The notes: generated by a model from the letters alone, not told the origin. Shown: positions 1 through 6,891, numbered from the stretch's first letter. The stretch: 8,546 nucleotides of DNA from Pseudomonadota bacterium (GCA_023424275.1 JAFAED010000427.1:1-8546); one strand, 5' to 3'. Numbers and translations: made by a program.

Positions 1-421
1 ATATGACCAGATCGGGGGCGCTGCCCAGCGCCTCGATCAGCGCGTCCGGTGCGGCATCGTCCATGAAATCCATTTCGAGAATTTCGACGCCCTCGATCGG
101 TTCGCAATGGAGCAGGTCGATCCCGGCAACGCGCGCGCGTGGGTTCGCCTTGCGCACGACCTGCGACCAGCCGCCGGGCGTGATGCCCAGATCGACGACC
201 GCGCGCGCCTTTTTGATGAAACCGAATTTGTCGTCGAGTTCGATCAGCTTGTACGCGGCGCGCGAGCGATATCCCTCAGCTTGCGCGCGGCGCACATAAG
301 GATCGTTGAGCTGGCGCTGTAGCCAGCGCGTCGAAGAGGTGCTGCGCTTGCGCGCGGTCTTGACCCGCACATGCAGCCCGCCGCGGCCCGATCCGCCGCC
401 CTTTCCGCCAGCAGCGCTCAT
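1..421 (-). CDS. rlmE: 23S rRNA (uridine-2552-2'-O)-methyltransferase RlmE/FtsJ, N-terminal 140 residues (truncated by window edge)
   Basis: RlmE uses S-adenosylmethionine to methylate the 2'-OH of U2552 in the A-loop of 23S rRNA, a late step of 50S assembly in the cytoplasm. Reading leftwards from ATG at 421, the protein opens with a Gly/Ser-rich basic tail. It then shows the family signature [15 protein letters not shown] (residues 29-43) and YRSRAAYKL (51-59), whose K58 corresponds to the first Lys of the K-D-K-E catalytic tetrad (K38 in E. coli). Next come [15 protein letters not shown] (75-89), the SAM-binding motif I, and the GIDLL strand (100-104). The remaining tetrad residues lie beyond base 1. 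The Gly-rich N-terminal extension of about 20 residues is longer than in E. coli. The start is fixed by its ATGA overlap with the ppx stop, which implies co-transcription and translational coupling. Identification is very secure; only the C-terminus is unseen. Confidence 0.95.
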   Translation of the reverse strand, partial: MSAAGGKGGGSGRGGLHVRVKTARKRSTSSTRWLQRQLNDPYVRRAQAEGYRSRAAYKLIELDDKFGFIKKARAVVDLGITPGGWSQVVRKANPRARVAGIDLLHCEPIEGVEILEMDFMDDAAPDALIEALGSAPDLVI

Positions 422-1521
422 TTGCGATACTCGCGGCGCGTGACGGGAATGTCGCGGCCCTGCATCGCCAGCGTGCGCAATATGCCTTCGCGAATGCCGC
501 GGTCAGCAACGCCGACGCGCGCGGCGGGCCACAGGTCGATGATGCTTTCGAGGATCGCGCAGCCGGCGACGACCAGGTCGGCGCGCTCGCGGCCGATGCA
601 TGCGATTTCGGCGCGGTCGGCGATGCTCGCATCGGCCAGCCGACGACTGATGTCGCGCATCGCGTCGCACGGCACGACCAGTCCGTCGACCGCGCGGCGG
701 TCGTATCGCGGCAGGTCGAGGAACACGCTGGCGAGCGTGGTGACGGTGCCGCTGGTTCCGAGCAGGCGTAGCGGCTGTCCGGCAAAGCGTTCGGCGCGTG
801 CGGCAAAGGCGGCAAAGGCGTCGCGTGTCACGTTGCGCATATGCGTATAGGCGGCTTGCCGTCCCGCGAGGCTGTCTTCGGGCAGCGGGGCATGTTCGGT
901 GAGCGAGACGACGCCCCATGGTACGCTGACCCAGTCGTGGATCTTCACGTCATGATCGGTGACGTCGACATGCATCAATTCGGTCGATCCGCCGCCGATG
1001 TCGAAGATCAGAGCGGGGCCTTCGCCGGGCTCCATCAGATTGTGGCAGCCGAGCACCGCGAGCTTCGCTTCTTCCGCCGCCGAGATGATGTCGAGCACGA
1101 TGCCCGTCTCGCGCCGGACGCGCTCGGCCAGTTCGCGGCCGTTGCTGGCGCGGCGGCAGGCTTCGGTCGCCACCGCGCGTGACAGCGATACATGGCGGCG
1201 GCGCAGCTTGTCGGCGCAGATCGACAAGGCCGCAACGGTGCGGTCCATCGCCGCCTGGCTGATCTTGCCGGTGCCGTGCAAGCCTTCGCCGAGGCGCACG
1301 ATACGCGAAAAGGCGTCGATGACGACCAACTCGCCATTCTGCGGCCGTGCGATCAGCAGCCTGCAATTATTGGTGCCGAGGTCGATCGCGGCGTAGCTGC
1401 GCGGCCGCATGATCGGCATCGGGCGCGCGTCGCCGCTGGCCCTGTTTCGTCCTTTCGCCGCCGGCCCCGTCCTTGAATCCGGTCGCGGCGGTCGCCCTGA
1501 TGGCGCTGCCATTTGCCGCAT
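418..1521 (-). CDS. ppx: Ppx/GppA-family exopolyphosphatase / pppGpp phosphohydrolase
   Basis: This is an ASKHA-fold phosphatase of the Ppx/GppA family, which releases phosphate from polyphosphate ends and/or converts pppGpp to ppGpp. Numbered from ATG 1521, it shows phosphate-binding loop 1 [12 protein letters not shown] (47-58), [12 protein letters not shown] (117-128), the catalytic acidic pair AAEEAKL (148-154), phosphate-binding loop 2 DIGGGSTEL (174-182), [10 protein letters not shown] (255-264) and a C-terminal [11 protein letters not shown] (338-348). At 367 residues it is the short form without the C-terminal HD-like domain of E. coli Ppx (about 513 residues), so polyphosphate and pppGpp activities cannot be told apart. 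The start is uncertain: the first 34 residues are Pro/Arg/Gly-rich and unlike the family, and ATGs at 1419 or 1410 ([16 protein letters not shown]) would begin just before the domain. Its TGA overlaps the rlmE ATG, a pairing I recall as common in alphaproteobacteria. Confidence 0.92.
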   Translation of the reverse strand: MRQMAAPSGRPPRPDSRTGPAAKGRNRASGDARPMPIMRPRSYAAIDLGTNNCRLLIARPQNGELVVIDAFSRIVRLGEGLHGTGKISQAAMDRTVAALSICADKLRRRHVSLSRAVATEACRRASNGRELAERVRRETGIVLDIISAAEEAKLAVLGCHNLMEPGEGPALIFDIGGGSTELMHVDVTDHDVKIHDWVSVPWGVVSLTEHAPLPEDSLAGRQAAYTHMRNVTRDAFAAFAARAERFAGQPLRLLGTSGTVTTLASVFLDLPRYDRRAVDGLVVPCDAMRDISRRLADASIADRAEIACIGRERADLVVAGCAILESIIDLWPAARVGVADRGIREGILRTLAMQGRDIPVTRREYRK

Positions 1522-1545
1522 GGCTAGTATTACCTGTTCTGCTCA

Positions 1546-1569
1546 CGCGTCCGCAAAACCGCGGACGTG
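1546..1569 (-). promoter_or_regulatory. Hairpin in the ppx upstream region, overlapping a possible promoter
   Basis: The arms GTCCGC (1549-1554) and GCGGAC (1561-1566) are perfect and extend outward to a 9-bp stem that includes one G-T wobble, around a 6-nt AAAACC loop. No T-run follows on either strand, so it is not a convincing intrinsic terminator. On the minus strand, TTGCGG inside this element lies 18 nt upstream of TAATAC (about 1528-1533), a weak sigma-70-like arrangement. If that promoter is real, transcription would begin close to the ATG at 1521 and the downstream ATGs would become the better starts. Function is unknown. Confidence 0.35.
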
Positions 1570-1638
1570 CACTTGGGGGCGAGATTAGGCTGCCGCCGCC
1601 CTAATGGCAAGCTTCGCCTCCCGCATCGGCAGTCGCGC

Positions 1639-1672
1639 AAAGAAAACCCCGCCCGGCGCAGGCCGGACGGGG
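1639..1672 (-). terminator. Intrinsic terminator of the glycine-zipper gene
   Basis: On the minus strand CCCCG-T-CCGGC, a CTGC loop, then GCCGG-G-CGGGG forms a 10-bp GC stem with a single mismatch, immediately followed by TTTTCTTT (bases 1646 down to 1639). The stem begins about 40 nt after the stop codon of the upstream minus-strand gene. This is the clearest Rho-independent terminator in the window. It should insulate the glycine-zipper gene from the ppx-rlmE pair downstream, implying that ppx has its own promoter in 1522-1638. Confidence 0.88.
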
Positions 1673-1712
1673 CAAAAGGGGAGAGGAAATTATTGGGGGT
1701 CGGGACAGCCTC

Positions 1713-2114
1713 TTAACGGCAGCCGTCATTCCCCTTGTCGATCGCGCGGCCAGCGATGGCGCCGACGGCGCCGCCGATGATCGTGCCGACCGTGCGGTCG
1801 CCGCGACCGGCGATTTCATGACCGGCGAGGCCGCCTGCGATCGCACCGATCACGGTGCCGCCGGTGCCATTGTCGCACTGGCGATAATTGCGGCGGTCAC
1901 CACGGTAATAGCGACGATCGTTGCGATAATCGCGGCGGTCGTAGCGGCGATAGTCGCGGCGGTCGTAACGGCGGTCGTCGCGGTCATAGCGAACATTGTA
2001 GCTCGAATATCCGTCGCGGTCGTAATAGCCGTTCTGCGCCGCGGCGGGAGCCGCCATGCCCAGCGTCGCGGTGGACATCAGGGCGGCGATCGAGAGGGTC
2101 ACCATCTTTTTCAT
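1713..2114 (-). CDS. Secreted glycine-zipper 2TM-domain protein with Tyr/Arg/Asp-rich repeat
   Basis: This is a 133-residue exported protein. Residues 1-26 form a clear Sec signal peptide (MKK, a hydrophobic core, then AAPAAA before Q27). Residues 30-78 are a low-complexity segment built from YDRRDYRR-like repeats. Residues 85-126 are a glycine-zipper domain of the Rick_17kDa_Anti/2TM type, with two Gly/Ala-rich helices (VIGAIAGGLAGHEIAG and VGTIIGGAVGAIAGRAID) that are expected to pack in or on a membrane. Two cysteines (C80, just before the zipper, and C132, at the end) could form a periplasmic disulfide. There is no lipobox cysteine, so it is not a lipoprotein. The ATG at 2114 is chosen because AAGGAG lies 7 nt upstream and the signal peptide starts there; an in-frame upstream ATG at 2204 would add 30 non-signal residues. 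It has its own terminator, so it is probably monocistronic. The molecular role is unknown; envelope stability is plausible for the family. Confidence 0.88.
   Translation of the reverse strand: MKKMVTLSIAALMSTATLGMAAPAAAQNGYYDRDGYSSYNVRYDRDDRRYDRRDYRRYDRRDYRNDRRYYRGDRRNYRQCDNGTGGTVIGAIAGGLAGHEIAGRGDRTVGTIIGGAVGAIAGRAIDKGNDGCR
1923..1970. repeat. Two tandem 24-bp units inside the glycine-zipper gene
   Basis: Bases 1923-1946 and 1947-1970 are adjacent 24-bp copies that differ at only two positions. A more degenerate continuation follows to about 1990. Each unit encodes one RYDRRDYR octapeptide on the minus strand. The 24-bp period equals eight codons, so copy-number change by slippage would keep the reading frame. 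Confidence 0.85.
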
Positions 2115-2275
2115 CGTCGTTCTCCTTCGTCGTCGTTGGCCCATCTGGGCGTTGTCGATGAACAGCTTATGGGTGATTCGCATTGAGCCAAGCCTGAACA
2201 TCATTGTTGGCTGGCGTTCAGCTTTCTGCGGCGAACCGCTTTCCTTTCGCCTGCCGCCGCCCTAACCCCGCCCCG
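2115..2275. promoter_or_regulatory. Divergent intergenic region between the glycine-zipper and phytase-like genes
   Basis: These 161 bp must hold the promoters of both flanking genes. Visible within it is an inverted repeat, AGCCAA (2186-2191) and TTGGCT (2207-2212), with a 15-nt spacer. On the minus strand, TTGGCT (2191-2186) is followed about 16 nt later by TAAGCT, a weak sigma-70-like pair for the glycine-zipper gene. I see no convincing -10/-35 pair on the plus strand. Confidence 0.35.
2122..2127 (-). promoter_or_regulatory. Strong ribosome binding site AAGGAG
   Basis: AAGGAG on the minus strand ends 7 nt before the ATG at 2114. It decides the start of the glycine-zipper gene against the in-frame ATG at 2204. 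Confidence 0.85.
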
Positions 2276-3286
2276 ATGCGCCGCTTGCTCTATGCCGCCC
2301 TGATTTTCCTTGCCCTTGGCCCGGTGCCGGGGGGCGACATCCGCTTGCCGGCGACCGACCTGACCGAGACGGCGGCGGCGCGTCCGCTCGTCTTTGCGCC
2401 CGAAACGAAAGGGTCGATGCGCTTCGTGCGCGGCTGGCATCTGGTCAGCCCGCACAGCCGCTTCGGCGGCTTCTCGGCGCTCGCGCGGACCGGGCCGGGC
2501 GCGTTCCTGCTGATCGGCGACAATGGTTATTGGACCCGGCTGACGATCGGCGACGATGGCGCGATTTCGAATGTCCATATCCGCGCGCTGCCGACCCCCG
2601 ACGGGCGCCCGCCGCGCAAGACGATGGTCGATGCGGAGGCGCTGTCCATCGACCCCGAAAGCGGCCGGATCCGGATCGCGCTCGAAGGGATCAACCAGAT
2701 CTGGCGGCTGGGCGCCGACCTCAAGGCCATCGAATCGCGCCGCAAGCTTCCTGCGCCGCGCTGGCCGGCGAATCGCGGTCCCGAAGCGATGGCGCGGCTT
2801 GCCGACGGACGAACGATGGTGTTCTCGGAGGATGCCGACGACGATCCGCGCGGGCGTGAGGCACTGATCTATGGCAGCGACCCCGCCGAACCCGGACCGG
2901 CGCCGATTCGTTTCTTCTATGATTCGGACGGGCGCGGGCTGGTCAGCGACGCCGCGCCGCTGCCCGACGGGCGCATCCTGCTCGTCCACCGGCGGCTCGG
3001 CTTCGATCCGGTCTTCACGACAATTATCGCGATTGTCGATCCCGCCGATATTGCGAAGGACGCCGTCGTTCATGCGCGGACGATCGGCCGCGTTCCGGCC
3101 CCGCTCGCCGAAAATTACGAAGGGGCTGCGATTTCGGTCGAAGGCGGCCGGACCTGGCTGTGGCTTGTCGCCGACGATAATTTCAACGTCTGGCAGCGCA
3201 GCCTGCTGCTGCAATTCGAACTGGTCGACCTGCCGCCGAAGAAGGCGCCGGACAGCAAAAAGGCCGCGCGGAAACCGGCGGCCTGA
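2276..3286 (+). CDS. Exported phytase-like / esterase-like domain protein
   Basis: This 336-residue protein resembles the PF13449 (phytase-like, 'esterase-like activity of phytase') beta-propeller family, COG4246 type. Members are mostly uncharacterised, so no substrate can be assigned. The N-terminus MRRLLYAALIFLALG is a signal peptide or membrane anchor. The body carries typical propeller-strand phrases: FGGFSALAR, FLLIGDNGYWTRL, VDAEALSIDPESGRIRIALEG, NRGPEAMARLADGRTMVFSE, ENYEGAAI and LWLVADDNFN. The acidic residues (GDNG, DAEA, EDADDD, ADDN) could bind metal or calcium, as in phytases. The C-terminus is a short Lys/Ala/Pro tail. ATG 2276 is preferred because it begins the signal peptide; a TTG at 2204 in the same frame would bury it. 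There is no clear Shine-Dalgarno. The gene converges on rpmB. Confidence 0.8.
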   Translation: MRRLLYAALIFLALGPVPGGDIRLPATDLTETAAARPLVFAPETKGSMRFVRGWHLVSPHSRFGGFSALARTGPGAFLLIGDNGYWTRLTIGDDGAISNVHIRALPTPDGRPPRKTMVDAEALSIDPESGRIRIALEGINQIWRLGADLKAIESRRKLPAPRWPANRGPEAMARLADGRTMVFSEDADDDPRGREALIYGSDPAEPGPAPIRFFYDSDGRGLVSDAAPLPDGRILLVHRRLGFDPVFTTIIAIVDPADIAKDAVVHARTIGRVPAPLAENYEGAAISVEGGRTWLWLVADDNFNVWQRSLLLQFELVDLPPKKAPDSKKAARKPAA

Positions 3287-3302
3287 TTGCATTCGGATCG
3301 TC

Positions 3303-3328
3303 CTGAAGCGGGTTTCAGCCCGCTTCGG
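3303..3328. terminator. Hairpin between convergent genes, possible bidirectional terminator
   Basis: GAAGCGGG (3305-3312) and CCCGCTTC (3319-3326) form a perfect 8-bp stem with a 6-nt TTTCAG loop, extendable by a wobble and a C-G pair. It lies 18 nt after the stop of the phytase-like gene and 12 nt after the stop of rpmB on the other strand. Neither side has a T-tract, so any termination would be weak or factor-assisted. Confidence 0.55.
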
Positions 3329-3338
3329 ATGAAAGCGC

Positions 3339-3632
3339 TTAAGCGGCCTTTTCGGCCAGCTTCTTCGCAACTTCCTTCTTCACCTTGCGGGCGTTTGCCG
3401 ACAGCTGGTCGTCGCCGGCCTTCAGCAGCCAATTGTCGAGGCCGCCATTATGCTCGACCGAACGCAGGCCATGGGTCGATACGCGCAGCTTCACGCCCTT
3501 GCCGAGCGCGTCCGACAGCAACGTCACATTCTGCAGGTTGGGCAGGAAGGTGCGCTTGGTCTTGTTGTTGGCGTGGCTGACATTGTGGCCAACCTGGCGG
3601 CCCTTGCCGGTCAGTTCGCAGATGCGCGACAT
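3339..3632 (-). CDS. rpmB: 50S ribosomal protein L28
   Basis: L28 is a small rRNA-binding protein of the large subunit. The 97-residue product begins [11 protein letters not shown] and contains the family signature [18 protein letters not shown] (residues 18-35), then [23 protein letters not shown] and a Lys/Ala-rich C-terminus. The length and C-terminal extension match the alphaproteobacterial form rather than the 78-residue E. coli one. ATG 3632 is chosen because homologues start MSR and GAGG lies 9 nt upstream on the minus strand; an in-frame ATG at 3650 adds six residues. There is no rpmG neighbour, so rpmB stands alone here with its own leader and promoter. Confidence 0.97.
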   Translation of the reverse strand: MSRICELTGKGRQVGHNVSHANNKTKRTFLPNLQNVTLLSDALGKGVKLRVSTHGLRSVEHNGGLDNWLLKAGDDQLSANARKVKKEVAKKLAEKAA

Positions 3633-3676
3633 GGTCTTCGTCCTCGTCAAAAAAAATTTCGGATCGGCGTCCGGGC

Positions 3677-3697
3677 ACTTCCCGCAAAACGGGGAGT
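3677..3697 (-). promoter_or_regulatory. Hairpin in the rpmB 5' leader
   Basis: On the minus strand ACTCCCCG, a TTTTG loop and CGGGAAGT pair as an 8-bp stem with one G-U. About 20 nt further on, a run of eight T (3656-3649) lies just upstream of the L28 Shine-Dalgarno. CCGG sequences flanking both arms (3671-3674 and 3704-3707) could extend the structure. The leader is about 90 nt long if the predicted promoter is right. The role (attenuation, autoregulation or none) is not shown. Confidence 0.4.
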
Positions 3698-3727
3698 AGG
3701 GGACCGGAGTGAGCCGGGAAAGGCGCG

Positions 3728-3756
3728 CGCTTATCGGCTTGCCGGAGATTCGTCAA
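3728..3756 (-). promoter_or_regulatory. rpmB: Candidate sigma-70 promoter of rpmB
   Basis: On the minus strand TTGACG (3756-3751) matches the -35 consensus well. A -10-like GATAAG (3735-3730, 15-nt spacer) or TAAGCG (3733-3728, 17-nt spacer) follows. The placement fits a gene that must be highly expressed. It overlaps the region upstream of tadA, so the two divergent promoters may share sequence. Confidence 0.4.
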
Positions 3757-3764
3757 GCGAATAG

Positions 3765-4229
<465 letters not shown>

Positions 4230-4280
4230 CGACAAAGGTCTGCTTTGGCGTGGGGAGCGGACATCGTTCGACAATCCTTT

Positions 4281-4372
4281 CGTCATCCCGGGCTTGGCCC
4301 GGAATCCCGCTTTTTCCGTATCGACCGCCTTAGGTGTCGAGCGGGACCCCGGATCAAGTCCGGGCGACGATG
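4281..4372. repeat. Nested palindromic intergenic repeat (REP-like)
   Basis: The 184-bp gap between convergent tadA and the acyl-CoA ligase holds a compound palindrome. Outer arms are CGTC (4281-4284) and GACG (4366-4369). Hairpin one is CCGGGC-TTG-GCCCGG (4288-4302). Hairpin two is CCCGGA-TCAAG-TCCGGG (4348-4364). Between them TCCCGCT (4305-4311) pairs with AGCGGGA (4340-4346), enclosing TCGAC (4321-4325) and GTCGA (4336-4340) at its tip. The whole can fold as a four-way cruciform. The style matches dispersed intergenic palindromes that I recall from sphingomonad genomes. It may also terminate both flanking genes. A spurious open frame across it reads SSSPGLDPGSR, a common mis-annotated peptide from such repeats. 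Confidence 0.75.
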
Positions 4373-4413
4373 ATGGATAGGTCTGTCTTTCGGTCGCTAC
4401 CAACGGGTCGAGG

Positions 4414-5946
4414 CTATCCCGCGTAAGCGTCGCGCAGTTCGCGCTTCAGGACCTTGCCGATCGGGCTGCGCGGCAGTTCGTCGACGACGGTAATCGCGCT
4501 CAGCCGCTGCGTCTTGCCGACCTTCGCATTACAGTCCGCGCGCACGCTTTCGGCATCGGCGCCGGGTTTCAGCACGACGAAGGCGACCGGCGTCTCGCCC
4601 CATTCCTCGCTCGGCATGCCGACCACGGCCGCCTCGACGACGCGCTCATCGGCGATCAATATCGCCTCCAGGTCGCTGGGGAAGATGTTGAACCCGCCCG
4701 AGATGATCATGTCCTTGGCGCGGTCCATCAAGGTCAGGAAACCGTCCTCGTCGATTCGCCCGATATCGCCGTGGCGGTAGAAGAGATGTCCCTCGGCATC
4801 GTGCCAATGCATCGCCTTGGTCGCGTCGGGACGGTTATTATACCCTGTCATCATCGCGGGGCTGCGCCCGACGACTTCGCCGACCGACCCTTGCGGCAGC
4901 TCGTTGCCGTCCTCGTCGATCACTTTCGCAACATGCCCCGGCGCGGGCTTGCCGACGGTGTGGAGCTTGTCGGGAAATTGATGCGCCTCGAGAATGAACG
5001 CCGCGCCGCCTTCGGTCATGCCATAGATTTCGACGAGCCCGCCCGGCCAGCGCTGCAGCACATCGGCCTTGAGCGCCGCGGGAAAGGGCGCCGACGTGCA
5101 ATATTTGACGACGAAGCTCGACAGGTCGAAGCTGCCGAAATCCTCCAGCGCCATGATGCGGCGGTACTGCACCGGCACCAGCATCGTGTTCGTCGCGCGC
5201 TCGCGCGCCGCGAGCTCGAGGAAGCCGCGCGCATCGAATTTCTTCATCAACACGACCTGCCCGCCCGAGCCGACGGTGGGCATGAAACTCGCCATCGTCG
5301 TGTTCGAATAGAGCGGGGTCGACAGGATCGTCACCGCATTGACGCCATAGGCCGGTGCGCCGCGGATGATATGCTGCCAACGCATCGCGTGGCTGTGGAT
5401 GATGCCTTTGGGCGTGCCGGTGGTCCCCGACGAATAGATGATGTTGAACCCGTCCTCGGGCAAAATCTCGACCGGCCGCGGCTTGACGCCCGCGAGCGAC
5501 AGCCAGGCGTCGAGCGGGGTGCCCGCGTCGCTGCCGTCCATCGCGATCAGGTCGCTTGCGGTGATGACATGACCTTCGAGGCTCGCCTTTGCCGCGCTGT
5601 CGAGGAACAGGTGGCGTGCGCCGGTGTCGGCGATCATCGCGGCCATCTGTTCGCCGGTCGCGCTGTTGGTGACGAGCCCCGCGACCCCGCCGGCGCGCAG
5701 CGTGCCGATGATCACGGCCATCTGCTCGACGCTGTTGAGACCCGCGATCGCTGTGCGGTCGCCTTTCGCGAATCCGTCCTGCTGTAGCCGCGCCGCGATT
5801 CGGTCGACCAATTGATCCAGTTCGGACCAGCTCAGCCGCCGCACCGCGTCGGCAGCCGCTACGGCATCGGGACGCTCCGCGGCATGGGCGCGGACGAGGT
5901 CGGGCAGGGTGGCGAAGTCGCCGTCAAGCATTTCGATACTGGTCAT
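4414..5946 (-). CDS. AMP-forming acyl-CoA ligase (class I adenylate-forming enzyme)
   Basis: This 510-residue ANL-superfamily enzyme activates a carboxylic acid with ATP to an acyl-AMP and transfers it to CoA. All core motifs are present: P-loop YSSGTTGTPKG (171-181), YGMTEG (308-313), RHGDIG with the ribose-binding Asp (D394), hinge DRAKDMIISGG (408-418), and PRSPIGKVLKREL (492-504) with the catalytic Lys K498. The substrate (fatty, aromatic or steroid-like acid) cannot be deduced. The start at ATG 5946 gives a natural N-terminal domain but lacks a good Shine-Dalgarno. On the minus strand TTGCAC, a 16-nt spacer and TAGTCC sit close upstream, so a very short leader is possible. It is divergent from the winged-helix regulator, a frequent arrangement for a regulated target, though control is not proven. 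Confidence 0.92.
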   Translation of the reverse strand: MTSIEMLDGDFATLPDLVRAHAAERPDAVAAADAVRRLSWSELDQLVDRIAARLQQDGFAKGDRTAIAGLNSVEQMAVIIGTLRAGGVAGLVTNSATGEQMAAMIADTGARHLFLDSAAKASLEGHVITASDLIAMDGSDAGTPLDAWLSLAGVKPRPVEILPEDGFNIIYSSGTTGTPKGIIHSHAMRWQHIIRGAPAYGVNAVTILSTPLYSNTTMASFMPTVGSGGQVVLMKKFDARGFLELAARERATNTMLVPVQYRRIMALEDFGSFDLSSFVVKYCTSAPFPAALKADVLQRWPGGLVEIYGMTEGGAAFILEAHQFPDKLHTVGKPAPGHVAKVIDEDGNELPQGSVGEVVGRSPAMMTGYNNRPDATKAMHWHDAEGHLFYRHGDIGRIDEDGFLTLMDRAKDMIISGGFNIFPSDLEAILIADERVVEAAVVGMPSEEWGETPVAFVVLKPGADAESVRADCNAKVGKTQRLSAITVVDELPRSPIGKVLKRELRDAYAG

Positions 5947-6033
5947 GCCTATGGACTAGCACAGCCGAAAGGCGGTGCAATGCCGGTGGGGCAGCAGAGC
6001 GACAGGATGTTGCTGCAGCGGCGGGGAATGCGG

Positions 6034-6747
6034 ATGCCAGCATCGAATATTGGGGTGATGGGCGACAGGAAATTGCTGGTTGCGCTCTATCATCCGCGGG
6101 CTGAACGGGCCACGGCACTCGGCCTGGCGGTCGAGGCCGCCGAATTTACGGTCCAATATCTGCCGCAGCATCTCGACGGCCTGCGCGCGTGGGTCGATAG
6201 CTGTTTCGACATCCTGCTGATCAATCCGTTTCTCGACTGGCAGGAACCCTTTGAATGCGTCCGGCTCGCGCGGTCGATTGCGGGGCGACGGCCATTGCTC
6301 GTCGTGTCTGACCGCGACAGCCGCGACGACCGGATGGTGGCGCTTGGTGCGGGGGCCGACGATGCCATCGGCTGGACAGATAACCTGCCCGAAGTTCTGG
6401 CCCGTATCGCCAGCCTGCTTCGCCGCAGCCACATCGCGGCGGGTCAGCTTGGGGCAGGCGACCTGAAGATCGACCTGATCGACCGGCGCGTCGAGCGCGC
6501 CGGGCGGTTGATCCGCCTGCCGCTTCGCGAATTCGACCTGCTCGCCAATCTTGCGCGCGTTCCCGACCGGCCCCTTTCGCGCGATGCGCTGCTCCGCGCG
6601 GTGTGGCGCCTCGATTTCGATCCCGGTACCAACCGGGTCGAGGTGCATATGTCGCGGCTGCGCGCCAAGGTCGATCGCGGTTTCGATTGGGCGATGCTGC
6701 ATACGGTGAAGGGGCAGGGATATCGGCTGCGCTCGCGCCCCGACTAA
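6034..6747 (+). CDS. OmpR-family winged-helix regulator with degenerate receiver domain
   Basis: The protein is 237 residues from ATG 6034. Residues 12-131 follow the receiver fold (RKLLVALYHP at the start, FDILLINPFLDW, PLLVVSDRDSRDDRMVALGAGADD, LPEVLARIASLLRR). The key residues are missing, however: the acidic pair after beta-1 is replaced (ALYH), the phosphoacceptor Asp is N64, the usual Thr is S92, and the conserved Lys before Pro is lost (GWTD). Residues about 138-233 are an OmpR/PhoB winged helix: LREFDLLANLAR, LSRDALLRAVW, TNRVEVHMSRLRAKV and LHTVKGQGYRL. It probably binds DNA independently of phosphorylation. No histidine kinase is adjacent. In-frame ATGs at 5980, 6007, 6028, 6034 and 6058 are all possible starts. 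6034 has GGGGA 6 nt upstream and leaves the receiver intact. It lies between two acyl-CoA ligases. Confidence 0.87.
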   Translation: MPASNIGVMGDRKLLVALYHPRAERATALGLAVEAAEFTVQYLPQHLDGLRAWVDSCFDILLINPFLDWQEPFECVRLARSIAGRRPLLVVSDRDSRDDRMVALGAGADDAIGWTDNLPEVLARIASLLRRSHIAAGQLGAGDLKIDLIDRRVERAGRLIRLPLREFDLLANLARVPDRPLSRDALLRAVWRLDFDPGTNRVEVHMSRLRAKVDRGFDWAMLHTVKGQGYRLRSRPD

Positions 6748-6891
6748 GCCAGCGAGCGGCCGATCTTGCGCCGCAATTTGCCGCTTCTTGATCGCGGCCC
6801 TGTCACGAGCCGCAGCTTGCTTGACCAAAAGTTTCAGGTTGCTACTCATCTTCGACATAAAGAAACGAACGATTCCCGGAGATGATGGCCG
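6748..6891. promoter_or_regulatory. Upstream region of the second acyl-CoA ligase gene
   Basis: The 144-bp gap ends in the Shine-Dalgarno GGAG (6878-6881), 10 nt before ATG 6892. TTGACC (6821-6826) is a reasonable -35, but the sequence 16-17 nt further on (TACTCA, 6843-6848) is a poor -10. I see no strong terminator for the regulator gene here, so read-through from it is possible. A short out-of-frame ATGATG... frame (6882-6917, 11 codons) overlaps the start. Confidence 0.3.

Noticed and set aside
1818..2186. Plus-strand frame encoding a Val/Ala/Ile-rich apparently transmembrane peptide
   Set aside because: The hydrophobic run is the antisense reading of the YDRR repeat; the minus strand has the signal peptide, Shine-Dalgarno and terminator.
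3262..3283. Strong GGCCGC/GCGGCC hairpin just before the stop of the phytase-like gene
   Set aside because: It lies inside the coding sequence in Ala/Arg/Pro codons and has no T-tract; probably a by-product of GC-rich codons rather than a terminator.
2201..3370. 389-residue open frame antisense to the phytase-like gene
   Set aside because: Arg/Pro/Asp-rich low-information protein with no recognisable motif; a typical antisense shadow in GC-rich DNA. The opposite strand has a signal peptide and a recognisable family.
4771..5787. 338-residue plus-strand open frame opposite the first acyl-CoA ligase
   Set aside because: Shadow frame; the composition is His/Arg/Asp-rich and the minus strand encodes a full ligase.
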